This document shows positions 9,145-20,900 of a stretch of 64,000 nt of DNA, in pieces. The notes beneath the pieces are model-generated. The model saw only the letters and a list, made by a program, of their open reading frames with translations, did no database searches and was not told where the DNA came from. The stretch is from Parastagonospora avenae f. sp. tritici 18332-5 (lineage: Eukaryota; Ascomycota; Dothideomycetes; Pleosporales; Phaeosphaeriaceae). Position 1 is the first letter of the stretch, and each line of letters opens with the position of its first letter. Both the position numbers and the translations under genes were made by a program. The stretch covers positions 124,001-188,000 of the forward strand of contig JAFJTR010000040.1 in assembly GCA_022559985.1 (NCBI GenBank), written 5' to 3'.

Positions 9145-11369
9145 ATGGAAATCAGTCCGACACAGTCCGTTTCGCCGAGTGATGTCCTTCCTATTACGAC
9201 CGGACAGCCAGTTGGTGGAAAGACTCGCTCAAGACGGCCATGCGATCCCTGCCGCCGCAGAAAGTCACGATGCGAGATAGCTGATGGCCATCCGCCATGT
9301 CTCCTATGTCGATTTCATCGACATGAGTGCACGTTCAACGAAGATCCACTACCGAGGAAGCGTCGAGCAGTAGCTACCCATGAAGAAGACCACCCCGATA
9401 GGCCAGGCGGAGTACGAAATGGCTCCGATATTGTCAGACATATCAGCTCCCCATCTCAGGATGCGGCACGCATCCGACAAAATGAGCCTATCGATGACTA
9501 TGAGAACCTCAAAGGGCCTTCTCTTCTTAAGAAGACATTGGGGCTGCAACAAAACAGGCACAGCCGGCTCCTAGGGAGTACGTCTACATACGAACAAGTC
9601 CTTTTGGAACTATACCAAGATGACGAGAGGTCAGAAATCGCTGCTGGTACCTCCACCCTCAGAATGGTGGATGATGTGCATACCGCGTTCATACTATCCC
9701 CAAACTCCTCTACCCAGAACTACCAGGACGATATTCCGGATCTGGACGCCATCGAGACGATTGTTGCGCCTCACGGCAAGGCTCTTATACATTTGTACTT
9801 CCGTATAGTACATCCGAGCTTTCCAATTCTCCACAAAAAGGTCTACTTAGAAAAGTATGATCGAACGCACAGGGAGTTCTCGCCTCCACTACTAGCAGCA
9901 GTGTATCTTCTTGCTCTGAACTGGTGGTCATACTCTAGCGAGCTTGCCTTACTCCCGAAACCCAACGTATCTCTACTAGAAGAGCTTGCGCTTAAGACGA
10001 TGGGCAATATCGTTCATCGACCAAAACTCTCCACAATTCAAGCTGGTTTACTGCTACTTCAAAGACCAGAGGGTGATTCATGGGCCCTTACTTCACAGCT
10101 TGTTGGCATAGGAGAGGAGCTTGGCTTGAACCTAGACTGCACATCATGGCGCATCCCATTGTGGGAGCGAGGGTTGAGAAAGCGACTAGCATGGGCTCTC
10201 TACATGCAGGATAAGTGGGGCTCACTCGTACACGGAAGGCCATCTCACATCAATTCAGTAGACTGGGATGTACAGCCCCTTGAAGAAGAGGACTTTCCTG
10301 AGAATGCTGCAGACGAAGATGAAGAAGATGGAAGCACTGAAGTGGAGAAAGGACGAACGTTGTTCTGCGAAATGATAAAACTCACGGAGATTTTGGCCCA
10401 CATTTTGTCGACCTTTTACACGTTGAAAGCAGAGCGAGAAACTGAAAGACGTGCGAGCGAAGGAGTGCGCTGGATACTTGAAAGAGCAAAGCCATTGCAG
10501 CTAGAACTACGCCAGTGGTTCTCAAGCCTACCAGATGTGCTAAAGATGGCAAATCTAGCTGCGCGGAAGCTATCTTCAACAGGTCAGTCCGTTCACAGCA
10601 ACAACATCTGGCAATTCTACCGCTGCAAGAAAGCAATTTACATAAAACGAGATAGCTGACTGGTCATCCAGGATATCTCCACCTCGGCTACTACGCCGTC
10701 GAAATGACACTACACAGACGCATTTTGCGCTCCTTGTCGTCTGCAGACGACCCATCGCTCCGCTCAATCTGTCGACAAGCCGCACAAGTCCGACTGAAGT
10801 CCTCCATGGACTTTGTCTCCAGTCTTCGACCCGAACATCTCCAATCGTTCTGGTACTCTGCGTCCAAGTACAACTTTGCGCTCGTAGGGACATTCATTTC
10901 GCTTCTCTGGGCAACTGCAACCGATCCAAACGAGGCGAATTTGTATAAGAAGAGCCTGGACGAATATCGATGGGTGTTGCGCCTGTCGTCTAAATCTGCA
11001 GACTTCCTTGAGCATGCGATCGGAATGCTTGCGACTTCTACGGGCGTACTGGTCAAAGCTATCCCAAACACACCTGACGCGACTCGCATCCTTAGTCATT
11101 GCTTGAGGCAGAAGAATAAGAGCTCAAACAGCACATACGAATCTGAATGCGAGCTACACAACGACCCATCCCAAGAGAGTGTTATTGGAGACACGCCATC
11201 GGGCAGTGAAAGCATGGTGAGAGATTGGAACCGCGATCATACATGGTTCGGTGCTTCGATTGATGGCGTAGGCGGTTTCGGAGAAACACTAGGCGAAATT
11301 GATCTGTCAAATCACTACGCAGGGTTGGGCGACGCGCAAAGCCAATTTATGTACCAGCCGTTGCCATGA
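9145..11369 (+). CDS. Zn2Cys6 transcription factor, DAL81/TamA-like
   Basis: Nuclear regulator of 711 aa from two exons, 9145-10582 and 10672-11369. The first in-frame ATG is 9145 (MEISPT). The Zn2Cys6 cluster near residues 33-63 reads CDPCRRRKSRC then CLLCRFHRHEC, with a basic PRKRR behind it. The fungal_trans middle region carries HPSFPILHKKVYLEKY, FSPPLLAAVYLLALNWW, RPKLSTIQAGLLLLQ, GDSWALTSQL, RKRLAWALYMQDKWG and HGRPSHI. These are the blocks I associate with yeast DAL81 and Aspergillus TamA, co-activators of allantoin, urea and GABA catabolic genes. An acidic run (EEEDFPE...DEDEEDGS) lies in the middle. It follows the permease on the same strand. DAL81-type control of an allophanate-forming module would be coherent, but this paralogue's targets are inferred. 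Confidence 0.85.
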
Positions 11370-11579
11370 TGTTCTGGGTCGAAGTCACAGAGAATTTTGA
11401 ACTCAGTATGAGCGAGCGTAATCATCATGGAGTGTATTTACCACTCCTTCTGTACAGTAGAAATATCGTGTTGAAAAACATATAAGAATACACATCATGT
11501 TCGAATCGTCCCACGTCATCGACTTTCTAGGCCTTGGACTTTTATCCGATCCTGTGTCTTGATGTGGCAATACCTGCGG

Positions 11580-13545
11580 CTACCTATTCCAAGACCCAGG
11601 CATTCTACTCTTCACTCGTTTCTGCCCCGTTCGCGCACGTTCCTCACGGGCATTGTCAGTCATTCGTCGATCGAAGCGAAGATCAATGAGCCTCTGCTCT
11701 CGATCGCTCTCTTTGTGGTACCATGGTTTGCTGAATGGCCAGCCATCTCGAAACCAAGCATCGGCTCCGAGGCTGATGTGCTCAGATACTAGGAGATAGC
11801 CAGGTGCGAACGTATCGTGAACCCAGATCCATCTCAAGATCCAGTCTCCGCATTCAGAACGCTCAAATACAACTTTACGTGACAAGGAAAAATGGCCATC
11901 CAGAAAGAATTCGCCATTCATATTGACATACGATTCGACGTCGAGACCTAAGCGCTCCAGTACGTTGATAAAGGCCCCACCAATTTGCGAGCTATCAATC
12001 GATATTAGTGATCCGAAGTTATACAACAAGTTTCTCACCAACTCGTTACCGTCTTCATGACAACGTTGTATCACACCAACAGGGTTTAATTTAATCATAC
12101 ATTCAGTAATGTGGTTGATCTCGTCCAAGTTCTGGAGTTGTTGAATTAGGTTTTCAAGAAGACGGAATCGAAGACCTAGTAGCGCGTGGGAATTCAGGGC
12201 CTCGCCAGGATTGGTCCAAAACCATGCCAGGATTTCGAGGTTCATCGGAAAGAGATGGGTCAGGTTGGATCTTCTGATCTTAGAAGTTGGGTCTTCGAAG
12301 TCATCTATTATCGTACTATCGAGGAAGAGCAGTCGCATGGTCTCAATTGCATTGCCCTTGGAACGGTATTCCGTCGTTACAAGCGCTTGTAGAAGAGGCG
12401 ACTCGCCGTATGAAGACAGATCGGGCTCCAGTCCGTATTGCATGAGGAGACGAATGACATCGGCGCTGTGGAAGTGCGCAGCCCACTGCAGAGATAATTG
12501 GCGTTTCTTAGGCAATTTGAATAGCTGCGCCTCACATGAAGTAGTGAAAACCCGCGTGAATCTCTTGCGAAGGGATGCAGTACTCCAGACCCGAAAGTTT
12601 TCTGTATCTCGACAATGGGAGCCCTACGAAGCGATCCGCAAAGATCCGCAGCACAATCTATGATAGGGAAGACATTGATTGACAAAGGTATACACGAGTA
12701 CTGGTAGTGCCTAGTCCAGTATATCCCGAACCTCAAGAATTCCCAGGCGAGGAGCACTTCATGGCGGTTTGAAACGATGTTTTGATCGTCGTGTGGCTTA
12801 CGAGCTTTGTTCTCTTCGTTCTGGAAGTATGTCACTGGGCGCGTATAGTACACGCCAAATTGATCAGACCACCGGGACTGATGGAACCGATGTTTGAGTG
12901 ACCTCGTACGTATTCTCGGAGGAGACAGCTGTTTTCCCACGAATTGATATTGAATGGAGACTGTCTGTCGATCCGCTAGCGGCGATGTCATACATTTCTG
13001 TTGACTTTGCAGCATGGCGGGTAGTGCCATCGTTCTGGGCGCATACATCAGCAGTATGAAATGTTCCAAAGGCTGTAAACACACAATATACTCGTTGAAT
13101 CTACAGTCAATGCTGCATGTAAATATTCGATATCTCTCTGTATCCGGACCTCAAACTCCGCAATGTCTTTCGTCTTAAAGCCGAACTTGATATCATCTTT
13201 CCATTTCACCACAGCAGAAACATTCCCAGCTTGGCTCTTCTTCGGTTTTTCCACGATCGCGACAAGCGGCTCGAGACTCCGTTGACAACTGTTAGGCGCA
13301 TCGAATATCATCGCTGCCGGAGCCGGAAAGTGCTGTGCCTGCAACGATGTCTGCCGCTCTATGACATCCCGAAAATTCTCAAGCAGCGCATGCAACCGAT
13401 CGAGCAAGCCTGTCAACCGCTCCAGCTCTTTCGACGCGCCATTGACGTCGCGTATAAACGTCTTGATCGTGCCGATCGTGTGTAGGAGCTGTAGCGAAAG
13501 TGACGCGACGGCCATGCCGCTCGCAGCAACGGAGAGGACTTCCAT
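11580..13545 (-). CDS. PigL_N-domain protein with ankyrin repeats
   Basis: Three exons on the minus strand (13545-13085, 13034-12536, 12485-11580) give 621 aa; all phases fit. The N-terminus (MEVLSVAASGMAVASLSLQL) and the following helical stretch are typical of the PigL_N/fungal N-terminal domain found on many fungal ankyrin and STAND-like proteins. The middle part has the usual FGVYYTRPVTYF and WEFLRFGIYW segments. The join at 12535/12486 restores an ankyrin-type motif, SLLHWAAHFHSADVIRLLMQ, which supports that intron. The first intron uses a weak GTGTGT donor. The C-terminal 200 residues show no repeats I can name. The biochemical role is unknown; such proteins are often assigned to protein-protein interaction or self/non-self recognition. 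Converges with the Zn2Cys6 gene with 210 bp between stop codons. Confidence 0.75.
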
Positions 13546-14448
13546 TGCGGAGGTAGGTAGAGGTGGAAAACAAGGAAGGATCAACATGCGTGATATGCGA
13601 AGTCAGATTTTCAGCCTGATGCACACCTCCCCCTCGTCAGGCTGAGCATGTTGCGTTCGATTGGACGAGGCATTTGCATAGCCATGATGACCGCTAAAAC
13701 ATTGATGCACCTCGCTGTGTGTTCAATAGGATTCATGTGCTGCGGGGAAGGGCGCAAGATGTGGATTGCGGTTGAGGGGAGGAATGTTGGGTGGTGCCTA
13801 TGAGGAAGGAGCCAAAAACAGCACAATAACCACTGCGCTACGCCAAGAAGAAATGCACCACGAAAGCAAAGCAGACTGAATGAAATGATATGATATAGAA
13901 CATCTTCATCCTCCATATTCACATATCTACATCTCAAAATGCTCAATGCAGACATCTCGCGCAACCCCTTCCATCCAGGGGCCACAGTATACATAAAACT
14001 CCATCCATGCTAAAAACAACCCGCAATCATTCATGCCTCTTTTAATACCATTTCTGAATTCCAAAACACAAATCCACTCGTATCGTTTCCGTCCCCGACC
14101 ACAGGATAGCACCTGGGTTTCTATAAAAGCATGAACATGGACAGTCGGCTAGCACCGCGTCCTCCTGAAAGGGGGTAATCTTTGGAGAAGTGAATACACA
14201 CGCATGGATAAAACCAAACATCAAAATGCCAAATGACTGTAAAGGAAAAGAAAAAATGTTGAAAGCTTAGTGCACTGCAGTAAAACAGGACTGGTGACAC
14301 TTGAGGCAGGCTGGTGGGCAAATTGAGGCTCAGAGAAAATGTTGGTGTGGTGTGATGTGGGCGTTTAAGTCGTAGAGGCAAGGAGGGACGCGTAATCTTC
14401 AGTCGAGGTCGTAACGAAAGCGATAGCGATGACGATGAGCGCTGTGAG
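13546..14448. other. intergenic, promoter of ankyrin gene and 3' region of RING/LON gene
   Basis: About 0.9 kb with only short frames lacking domain signatures. It should contain the promoter of the leftward ankyrin gene and the 3' UTR of the next leftward gene. No RNA gene seen. Confidence 0.5.
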
Positions 14449-16434
14449 TCAAAGGATGCTGCAAGCGTTGCTCGAGGACCTGTCAAGTTCGGGTCAGCAT
14501 GCCGTTGAGTCTAGTGTAGAGAAGAGTTTGGTAACGAGGAGACAACGGCGCCGGCAACGCCATCAATGCAAGGTCATCTCGTCATCACGAATAGTGATGC
14601 ACACGACCACAGCGCCATCCCACAGCCGGGACAGACAGAATGCATGCATCGTCGCTCGCTGTTGCTCATGCTGTACGACATGAACGCTCGATGTCGGCCT
14701 AGACTCACTGGTGCATGTCCGAAATTTGTGTAACAAGGAAAAATGAATTGTTTGTGTGACTTACCATCGCTGACCACGAATTCTGCCAATCCACGAGTAC
14801 ACAATCTTTAGGCGCTCGCGGACACGCGTGGTTCGCAGAAGAACATACTTCTCCTCCTCGACAATGGGCACGACGGATGCAAACCAGTACGGAAACAAAG
14901 CGGGGTCCTCTGGCGGTTCACCATACACTTGTATGATGCGTTCCCGAAGCCATGGTGCGCTAGCTTCCCGCATTTCCCGAACGAATGATGTGCAACTGTC
15001 AAGCAGCTGTTGTGTGGATAAGGCTTCGATAGCCACGTCCGTCGGTAATGGACTTTGCGGGTGCTCGCGGAAAAAGACTTCGGCATAGTCGCGTGCCATG
15101 GTCGTCTCGCGCTGCTCGGCCGCGCCTTCCTCCGCCAACGAGACGTCTTCAATGCGCTCTACACGGCCGACGTTGTACCCGTCTAGCATACCGTGGTCCC
15201 TGACCTTGAAACGCCCGATGCCGCGGCTCTCGATGAAACTGCGTCCATCGCGAAGCAATTCGTAATTTACAATCTCGAGCAGTGTTCCATATTCCAGGAA
15301 CGGAGCTGCACCAAGGTTGCCTTGCGAAGCCGACGTCCGATTGTACATGACCATGCCAAATTGCTTATTACCTTCAATCACGCGCCTCATCATTAGTCGA
15401 TAACGGGGTTCGAATACGTGGAGGAAAGTTGGCATGGCAGGAAGCGAGAGCGTGCAGATGAACAGCGGCATGCTAAACATGTTGTCTCCTGCTTGTTCCT
15501 CGGCTTTCAGCGCCTCAGCTCGCGCCGTGATCAAGTCCGGACAAAGGCCGTTGAGAAGCGAGTTGAGGATGGCATTTCCAGGTTGGTGCTGCAGCGAAGC
15601 TGGGACGTGCAAGCCCCGCCTGCAGAAAGGGCAAATGCTGCTGTGATCCATGACGCGCGACAGACAACGGCGGCAGAAGGTGTGACCGCATGATGTCGTC
15701 GTGGGATCTAGCATCAAGTTGTAGCACACAAGGCAGTCCAGTTCTTTGACTGCAGCATCCCGGAGGCGCTCGATCAAGGCAAGATCCAACGCTTCGTAGT
15801 TGTCGCCACTCGTCGATGTGGTGTGGTAGTCAAGCTCGGAGCTATACCGAAGCTTGCCCATTCCTGCCATGACATATGTTGCCGCAAGGCGTCCGCCGTT
15901 CAACTCTTCCCGGTGACCCTTTTCATTCTGCTCATGCTTTTCTGATGCTTCCGTGTTGCTGTCGTCCTGAACTAATTCCTCGAGTAACGTCGGTGTAGCT
16001 CCCGACGTGGATCCGTGAAGCGCTACCTCAACCCCCATGGCCTCCATGACTTTCGTCAAGGTTACATCAACCGAGCATTCAGCGGATGCATGTTCGGCCC
16101 CACATCCCACCAGAGGGCACGCGATACCCGTTAGACGATCTGGCGTATTTGGGTATGATATATTCGTCCGCGGTTGCGGCGGCGGAAGGCAGCCACGACA
16201 GACTGTGTGACCACAGGGCAGCGTCACCGGCGTGCTCAGCGGGTGCGAGCAGCGCGGGCACTGCACGAGACGCACGAGATGTCTAGCATCGCAATGGGCG
16301 TCCAGGGCCCCGGCATGCGGAGACTCTACCACGCCCTCATCGTCGACCATGAAGGCTTCCAGCGGCACGAGCGGCTCGAAGGAAGGCTCTACGCTTTTAA
16401 CGACAGAGCAACCTTTGGTTCGTTGTCGATTCAT
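14449..16434 (-). CDS. crgA: RING-finger + LON substrate-binding domain protein (CrgA-like)
   Basis: Putative E3 ubiquitin ligase of the LONRF/CrgA type. The main exon is 16434-14765; start at MNRQRTKGC, with MVDDEGV at 16350 as the alternative. It contains a first RING-like cluster (CPRCSHPLSTPVTLPCGH), a canonical C3HC4 RING (CLVCYNLMLDPTTTSCGHTF, then CPFC) and a LON N-terminal domain from FICTLSLPAMPTFLHVFEPRY to the end (RTTRVRERLKIVYSWIGRI). The frame meets a stop at 14763-14761, but this TAA lies inside a perfect GTAAGT donor. Splicing 14764-14480 to exon 14479-14449 keeps phase and adds SSSNACSIL, a CaaX box. Mucor CrgA, the light-signalling repressor of this family, is described as having a C-terminal isoprenylation motif, which supports the extra exon. 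Length is 566 aa spliced or 557 aa unspliced. The gene body is certain; the 3' exon and start are less so. Confidence 0.82.
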
Positions 16435-17922
16435 GTATGTCCAGTCTAGCGTGCAGTTGTGGTGCGGGCCATATAAATCTGAAAGCCTGGGGGATTGGGT
16501 CGGACTGCGGAGATAGTGGGCGATCTCGGAAGGGTCGAGGGAACCGCGATGTCGAAGCGAGCGTTGTATTTCGAGATAGAGGAACTCAAGACGTCGGAGA
16601 CAGACAAACCACCAGTGTCCGGTAAGTCTTGGTCGAGCAGGTGTCGCGGGCGGTGGTGGCTTCCAGACTAAGGGACCGGGGTGAAGCCGGTTTGCGCGTG
16701 CTGACGCAGGGACAAGAGGGAGGAAGTCAGAGGGAAGAACTCTCGAAGGTGTGCTCCAAAAGTCTTTAAAACGAGATGCGTAAAGGCAGAGTGGCAGTAG
16801 AGGCACTTGAGAAGTGCGTGGGGTCGAAGAAGGCGAGTTAGGAGGCGCCAGACAAAGTAGGGGCTTGAATCATGCGCGGAAGAGTGAAGAGGTCATCCAT
16901 TGTGGATAGTTATGGGATCGGCCGATCCACTCCAACTGCCTGGTGTTTCGTGCAGGCCGGGTTCCCGTTCAAGATGGCTCCGATCAGTCAGGCAAAGTGT
17001 GGCCGCTTCTGAATCGACATTTTGCCCGCGCATCGCGGCACTCGCTAAACCAATCACGGATATAGCAGTATACCATACAGCAGAACTTCGCACGCTCCTT
17101 CATCGTCTACCCGTCTTGCAGACCTTTCTGGAACGCATCAACCCACCTTGATTGGCTGCGGGGATAATGCCCATCTTTCGGGACGCTGCAGATTTATGTG
17201 CAGCAGACCCTTCGTGAGAGATTACCCACAGGAGCGCATTGGGACAGCATGGTGAAGATTGTAGGCACACATTATCAGCATGCAGCGTAGCGCACGCCTG
17301 GTAGGCCGTGCGGACCATCCCAACGCCTCTTGCACGACGCAGCGTTGAAGCGGCCACTTACACCTGTAGGGACTGCACTGCTACGCCGCGGCCGTCTTCG
17401 AAGAAGGCTTGCACGCGTCATTGATGCACGTCGAATCAAGGTCATACCAGGCCAATCAGAGTGGACGCTAAAAGATGCTTAAGCCGCAGCTGTCAACACT
17501 TGTGGCCGGTGCCGATGGACCCCTTCTTGTGACGCACTTGAACGCGGGGCGCATGCTCGCGTGTTTTCACCTGGACGCAACTCTGCAAGGACGCGGACGT
17601 CGGGTACGCCGAACGAGACTTATCATGACCCTCTCATATGCTCATTTCGACTGCTGCCATGGATTCCGTTCCACTACACTGCATTGCAAGCAATCCTTTT
17701 TTCGCGTAACATGCCCAAGATAAGCTCCGTGCCGGCCAGATTTCACCGAGCTTATTGAAAATCAACAAAAATGGTACCTGATAACCCCATACTCAAGATT
17801 CCCCTAGCCTGAATGTTACGATCCTCGACCCACCCACAACATAGTGTACATTGGACGCCTATTGCACGCCAGAACGCCGCGAGCCGATATCCCTATTTCA
17901 TCTTTGTTTTGGTCGTAGGATT
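16435..17922. other. intergenic, promoter of CrgA-like gene
   Basis: 1.5 kb between two leftward genes. It should hold the 5' leader and promoter of the RING/LON gene and the 3' UTR of the TORC2 gene. The open frames here have no recognisable domains. No tRNA or repeat found. Confidence 0.5.
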
Positions 17923-20900
17923 TCACGATGCCTTCGTGCCGTTCGTCTCCGTTTGCTCCATGTCCGAGTCTGACTCTGACTCGCTGCTGTCGTCATCCTG
18001 CTCCTCGTCTTCTTCCTCAAGCACGATTTGCTGCAGGACCCGCTTATCAAACAGATCTAGAACAAACCGGCATGCTGGAAGGCGGAAGTGGTGCGCTTCT
18101 AGAATCTGCATGACTTTGTGGAAAATGGAAGGCCTGCTGAATCCTGATGCTTTCTTCGCCTTGATACTGTTGTCATCATCAGTGTGAGGTCTTTGTGCAT
18201 GGGATAGGATACTGACGCTTGCAAGTCGTTCGCAGCCTTCTTCGCAAGTACCGTGTTGCCAAGATCGGTCGCAAGCTTCAATATGCGAGCGTTCACAGGG
18301 TCATCGTCGGTGATGGCAACCTTCACTTCGGTCTTGCGTGACCAGCTGATATCTTCGGACTTCGCTATCCATGGCGCCATCTAAACAGGATTAGCATCTG
18401 CGCTGGCAGACCAACTTGGAAACTTGCCGTGAAAAGCTTCTGGAAATGCAGGGGTAGGCAGAATCCCAGTGCTTCGCCTGCATCGTTGACCACGCCGTCC
18501 CATCCATGTTCCAGCAGAATCTCCTGGCCGTGGAGACTGCGGGAGATAAGACCTAGAACGTAAAAGGCCGTGCCTCTGAGCGACATCACTTCAGACTCTT
18601 CAGCGATTTTCACAATCCACTGCACCACGTCGGAGCTCTCGAGGAATGGGGCGCCGAGCTCCATCGACCCGACGTTACCTACGGCCCAGAGGCAGCCTTT
18701 GACCTTGACAACGATCTCCGGATCATCATCTTCCATGGCAAAGTCACGAATTGTGGCTACGAATTCGTCGAAGTGGCCTTTCTGCTTGAGCAGCTTACAC
18801 CCCTCTTTCGTCCTAGTAAGTTCCCGGTAGAAGTGTGGCGGCACAAGACCGTATTCAGGGTTCTCTGGTGCGTCATCGTAGGACATCTGTGCCGATGGCT
18901 TCTCGGGGATGTCGGCAAGTGCACGCGCCATAGAGGCTTCAATCAGGGCCACGTAAGTATCATTCCTCCCAAGGAACCAGTCGTCCATTTCTCTTGTGAT
19001 GTAGTCCAATCCGTCCAAATAGTGGTATCCAACCGAAGTTGACAAGAATCGGAGAAGGAGCGGAGCGCCGATCTCACCAAGATGATCCAGAGCTGGTCGG
19101 CATTTTACTACAAACTCAAGAGACTCGGTTTGGTTGCAAGCCTCTTCCAGGATCTTGATGGCAACTTCACACACTTCTACATCGGGGTCATAGAGTTGCG
19201 TCACGAGCAGCTTGATTGCCCATTCTGCGACGCCCTGGGGCCCGGTTAATTGCATTGGCTTTGTTGCGTACCTGCGTAACAGTCTTGTAGCAAAGATGCG
19301 GATCTCCTTGGAGCATGATGTCATCGCTTTCGAGATGATAATACGTATATGACCGTCCAGAGTGTAGTCCATATTGCTTAGAAGTGTCTTGATCAGATCG
19401 TCGCGGTCGTTGAGCTCTACGATGTGGTAGAACATGTTGATGACTCTCCATCGCTCCAGTATCTGGATGCCCCTTTGGTCCTTCGTCAGCGCACCCAGAA
19501 GCGCGAAGTAGCCACCAGTCAGTGTCTCGTTCATGCGATCAGCTTGGAAGATAGGCGACTCCGATGTCAACCCGCTCATTCTGTCAAAGTGTGACAAGCA
19601 CTCAGCGAGCTGCCGAATGAATTTGCTGTCTCCTAGGTGTTTTACGCCCTCAGGGCTCTGCAAAAGCGTGTCGATCAAAGCACACCCTGCTCGGACGTAA
19701 CGTTGGTTTGGTTTAGTATTTTTGACTTCAGAAAATCGATATTTGAATGGCCGGTAGAAGCCAAGTAGGCGATGAACGAACTTTGTGACTTTTATGGCTT
19801 CGTCGAGGCGTTTGGGGTTGTGTAGCGGACCTTGAATTATATTCAGGATGACATCCCATCTCCACTTCTGGAACGAAACGGTGTTCAAGACTTGAGTCTC
19901 GACCATGAGATTGCGAAAAGCTGTTTCATCCACCTGCATTGCTGCTTGGAATTTGGACGAGTCAGTCTGGCGAGCTGATGCCTCAGTGTCTGGGTTTGTG
20001 GTGGCTTTGTTGTTGTATAGTGTCGTTGGACCAGAACGATATAAGGTTCTGTTGACGCTGTCAACCTGGTATATCGTGCCAATCGCGACAAATCTATCCT
20101 CCGATTGGAATTTCGCAGCGGAATGCAACAGCTCCGGCATGACCTGTAGCTGAGCACTCCAATTTGGCGGTAGGAGCTCATTCGCCATCTTCAAGACCTC
20201 TCCAATCAACAGTATCGTTTTCCGTTTCAAGGCCTGTGTCAGAGACTCTTGTTCTGCGAGCAGCAGCGCTGGTACTAGACCTGCATGCAGGAAAGCCGCA
20301 AGAACGACTGAGACATAGTGATCCAACAAGCTCCACTTGTTAGTATTGTCGTCTGCACCAGATGCAGAAGATTCCTTGATTTGTTGGTTTTTCAGGTTGG
20401 TGACACGTCCATAGGTAGTGAGTCTGCGACCTGCGAGAAAAGACGACGACCATGACGGAGGTTTGATTCGGAGAAGGTCGAACAAGAGTTCAAGGATGAT
20501 GTTGCGAACATGAGGAGTAGGAATCTGTAATGACCAGAGAAGCGAGCGGAGTGGAAGGAAATTGTTCATGCATAAAGAGAGAAGTCCGGGCCAGCTTCTC
20601 AACAAAGACGCGATAACTTTGGCGTTGGCCTTCAGCTTCTCCTCATGCGAAGGTCCATGGATTGCATTCGCATCGGTAAACATGGCAAAGGGTGCCTCCA
20701 GCTCACGTCCAGATCGTAGGAGCCGCCGGCGGCGTGGTGTGTCAAGAAGATAGATGAAAGAAGCCCCAATGCTCTCAGCGGCGTGGTAGCTGCCTTCTCC
20801 AAGTGCGTCTGCCAATACGCCCATTCCCCCTGCATCAACGAGGAGAGAAGGTTTTCTTACAAGAATTTCAGCGAGGGTCAACGTCGCAATGTTCCTGAGA

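Noticed and set aside
14714..14764. Alternative 57-bp last intron in the RING/LON gene ending at CACCAG
   Set aside because: It keeps frame but gives a tail that resembles non-coding sequence and has no good branch site; kept only as a second option behind the CaaX exon.
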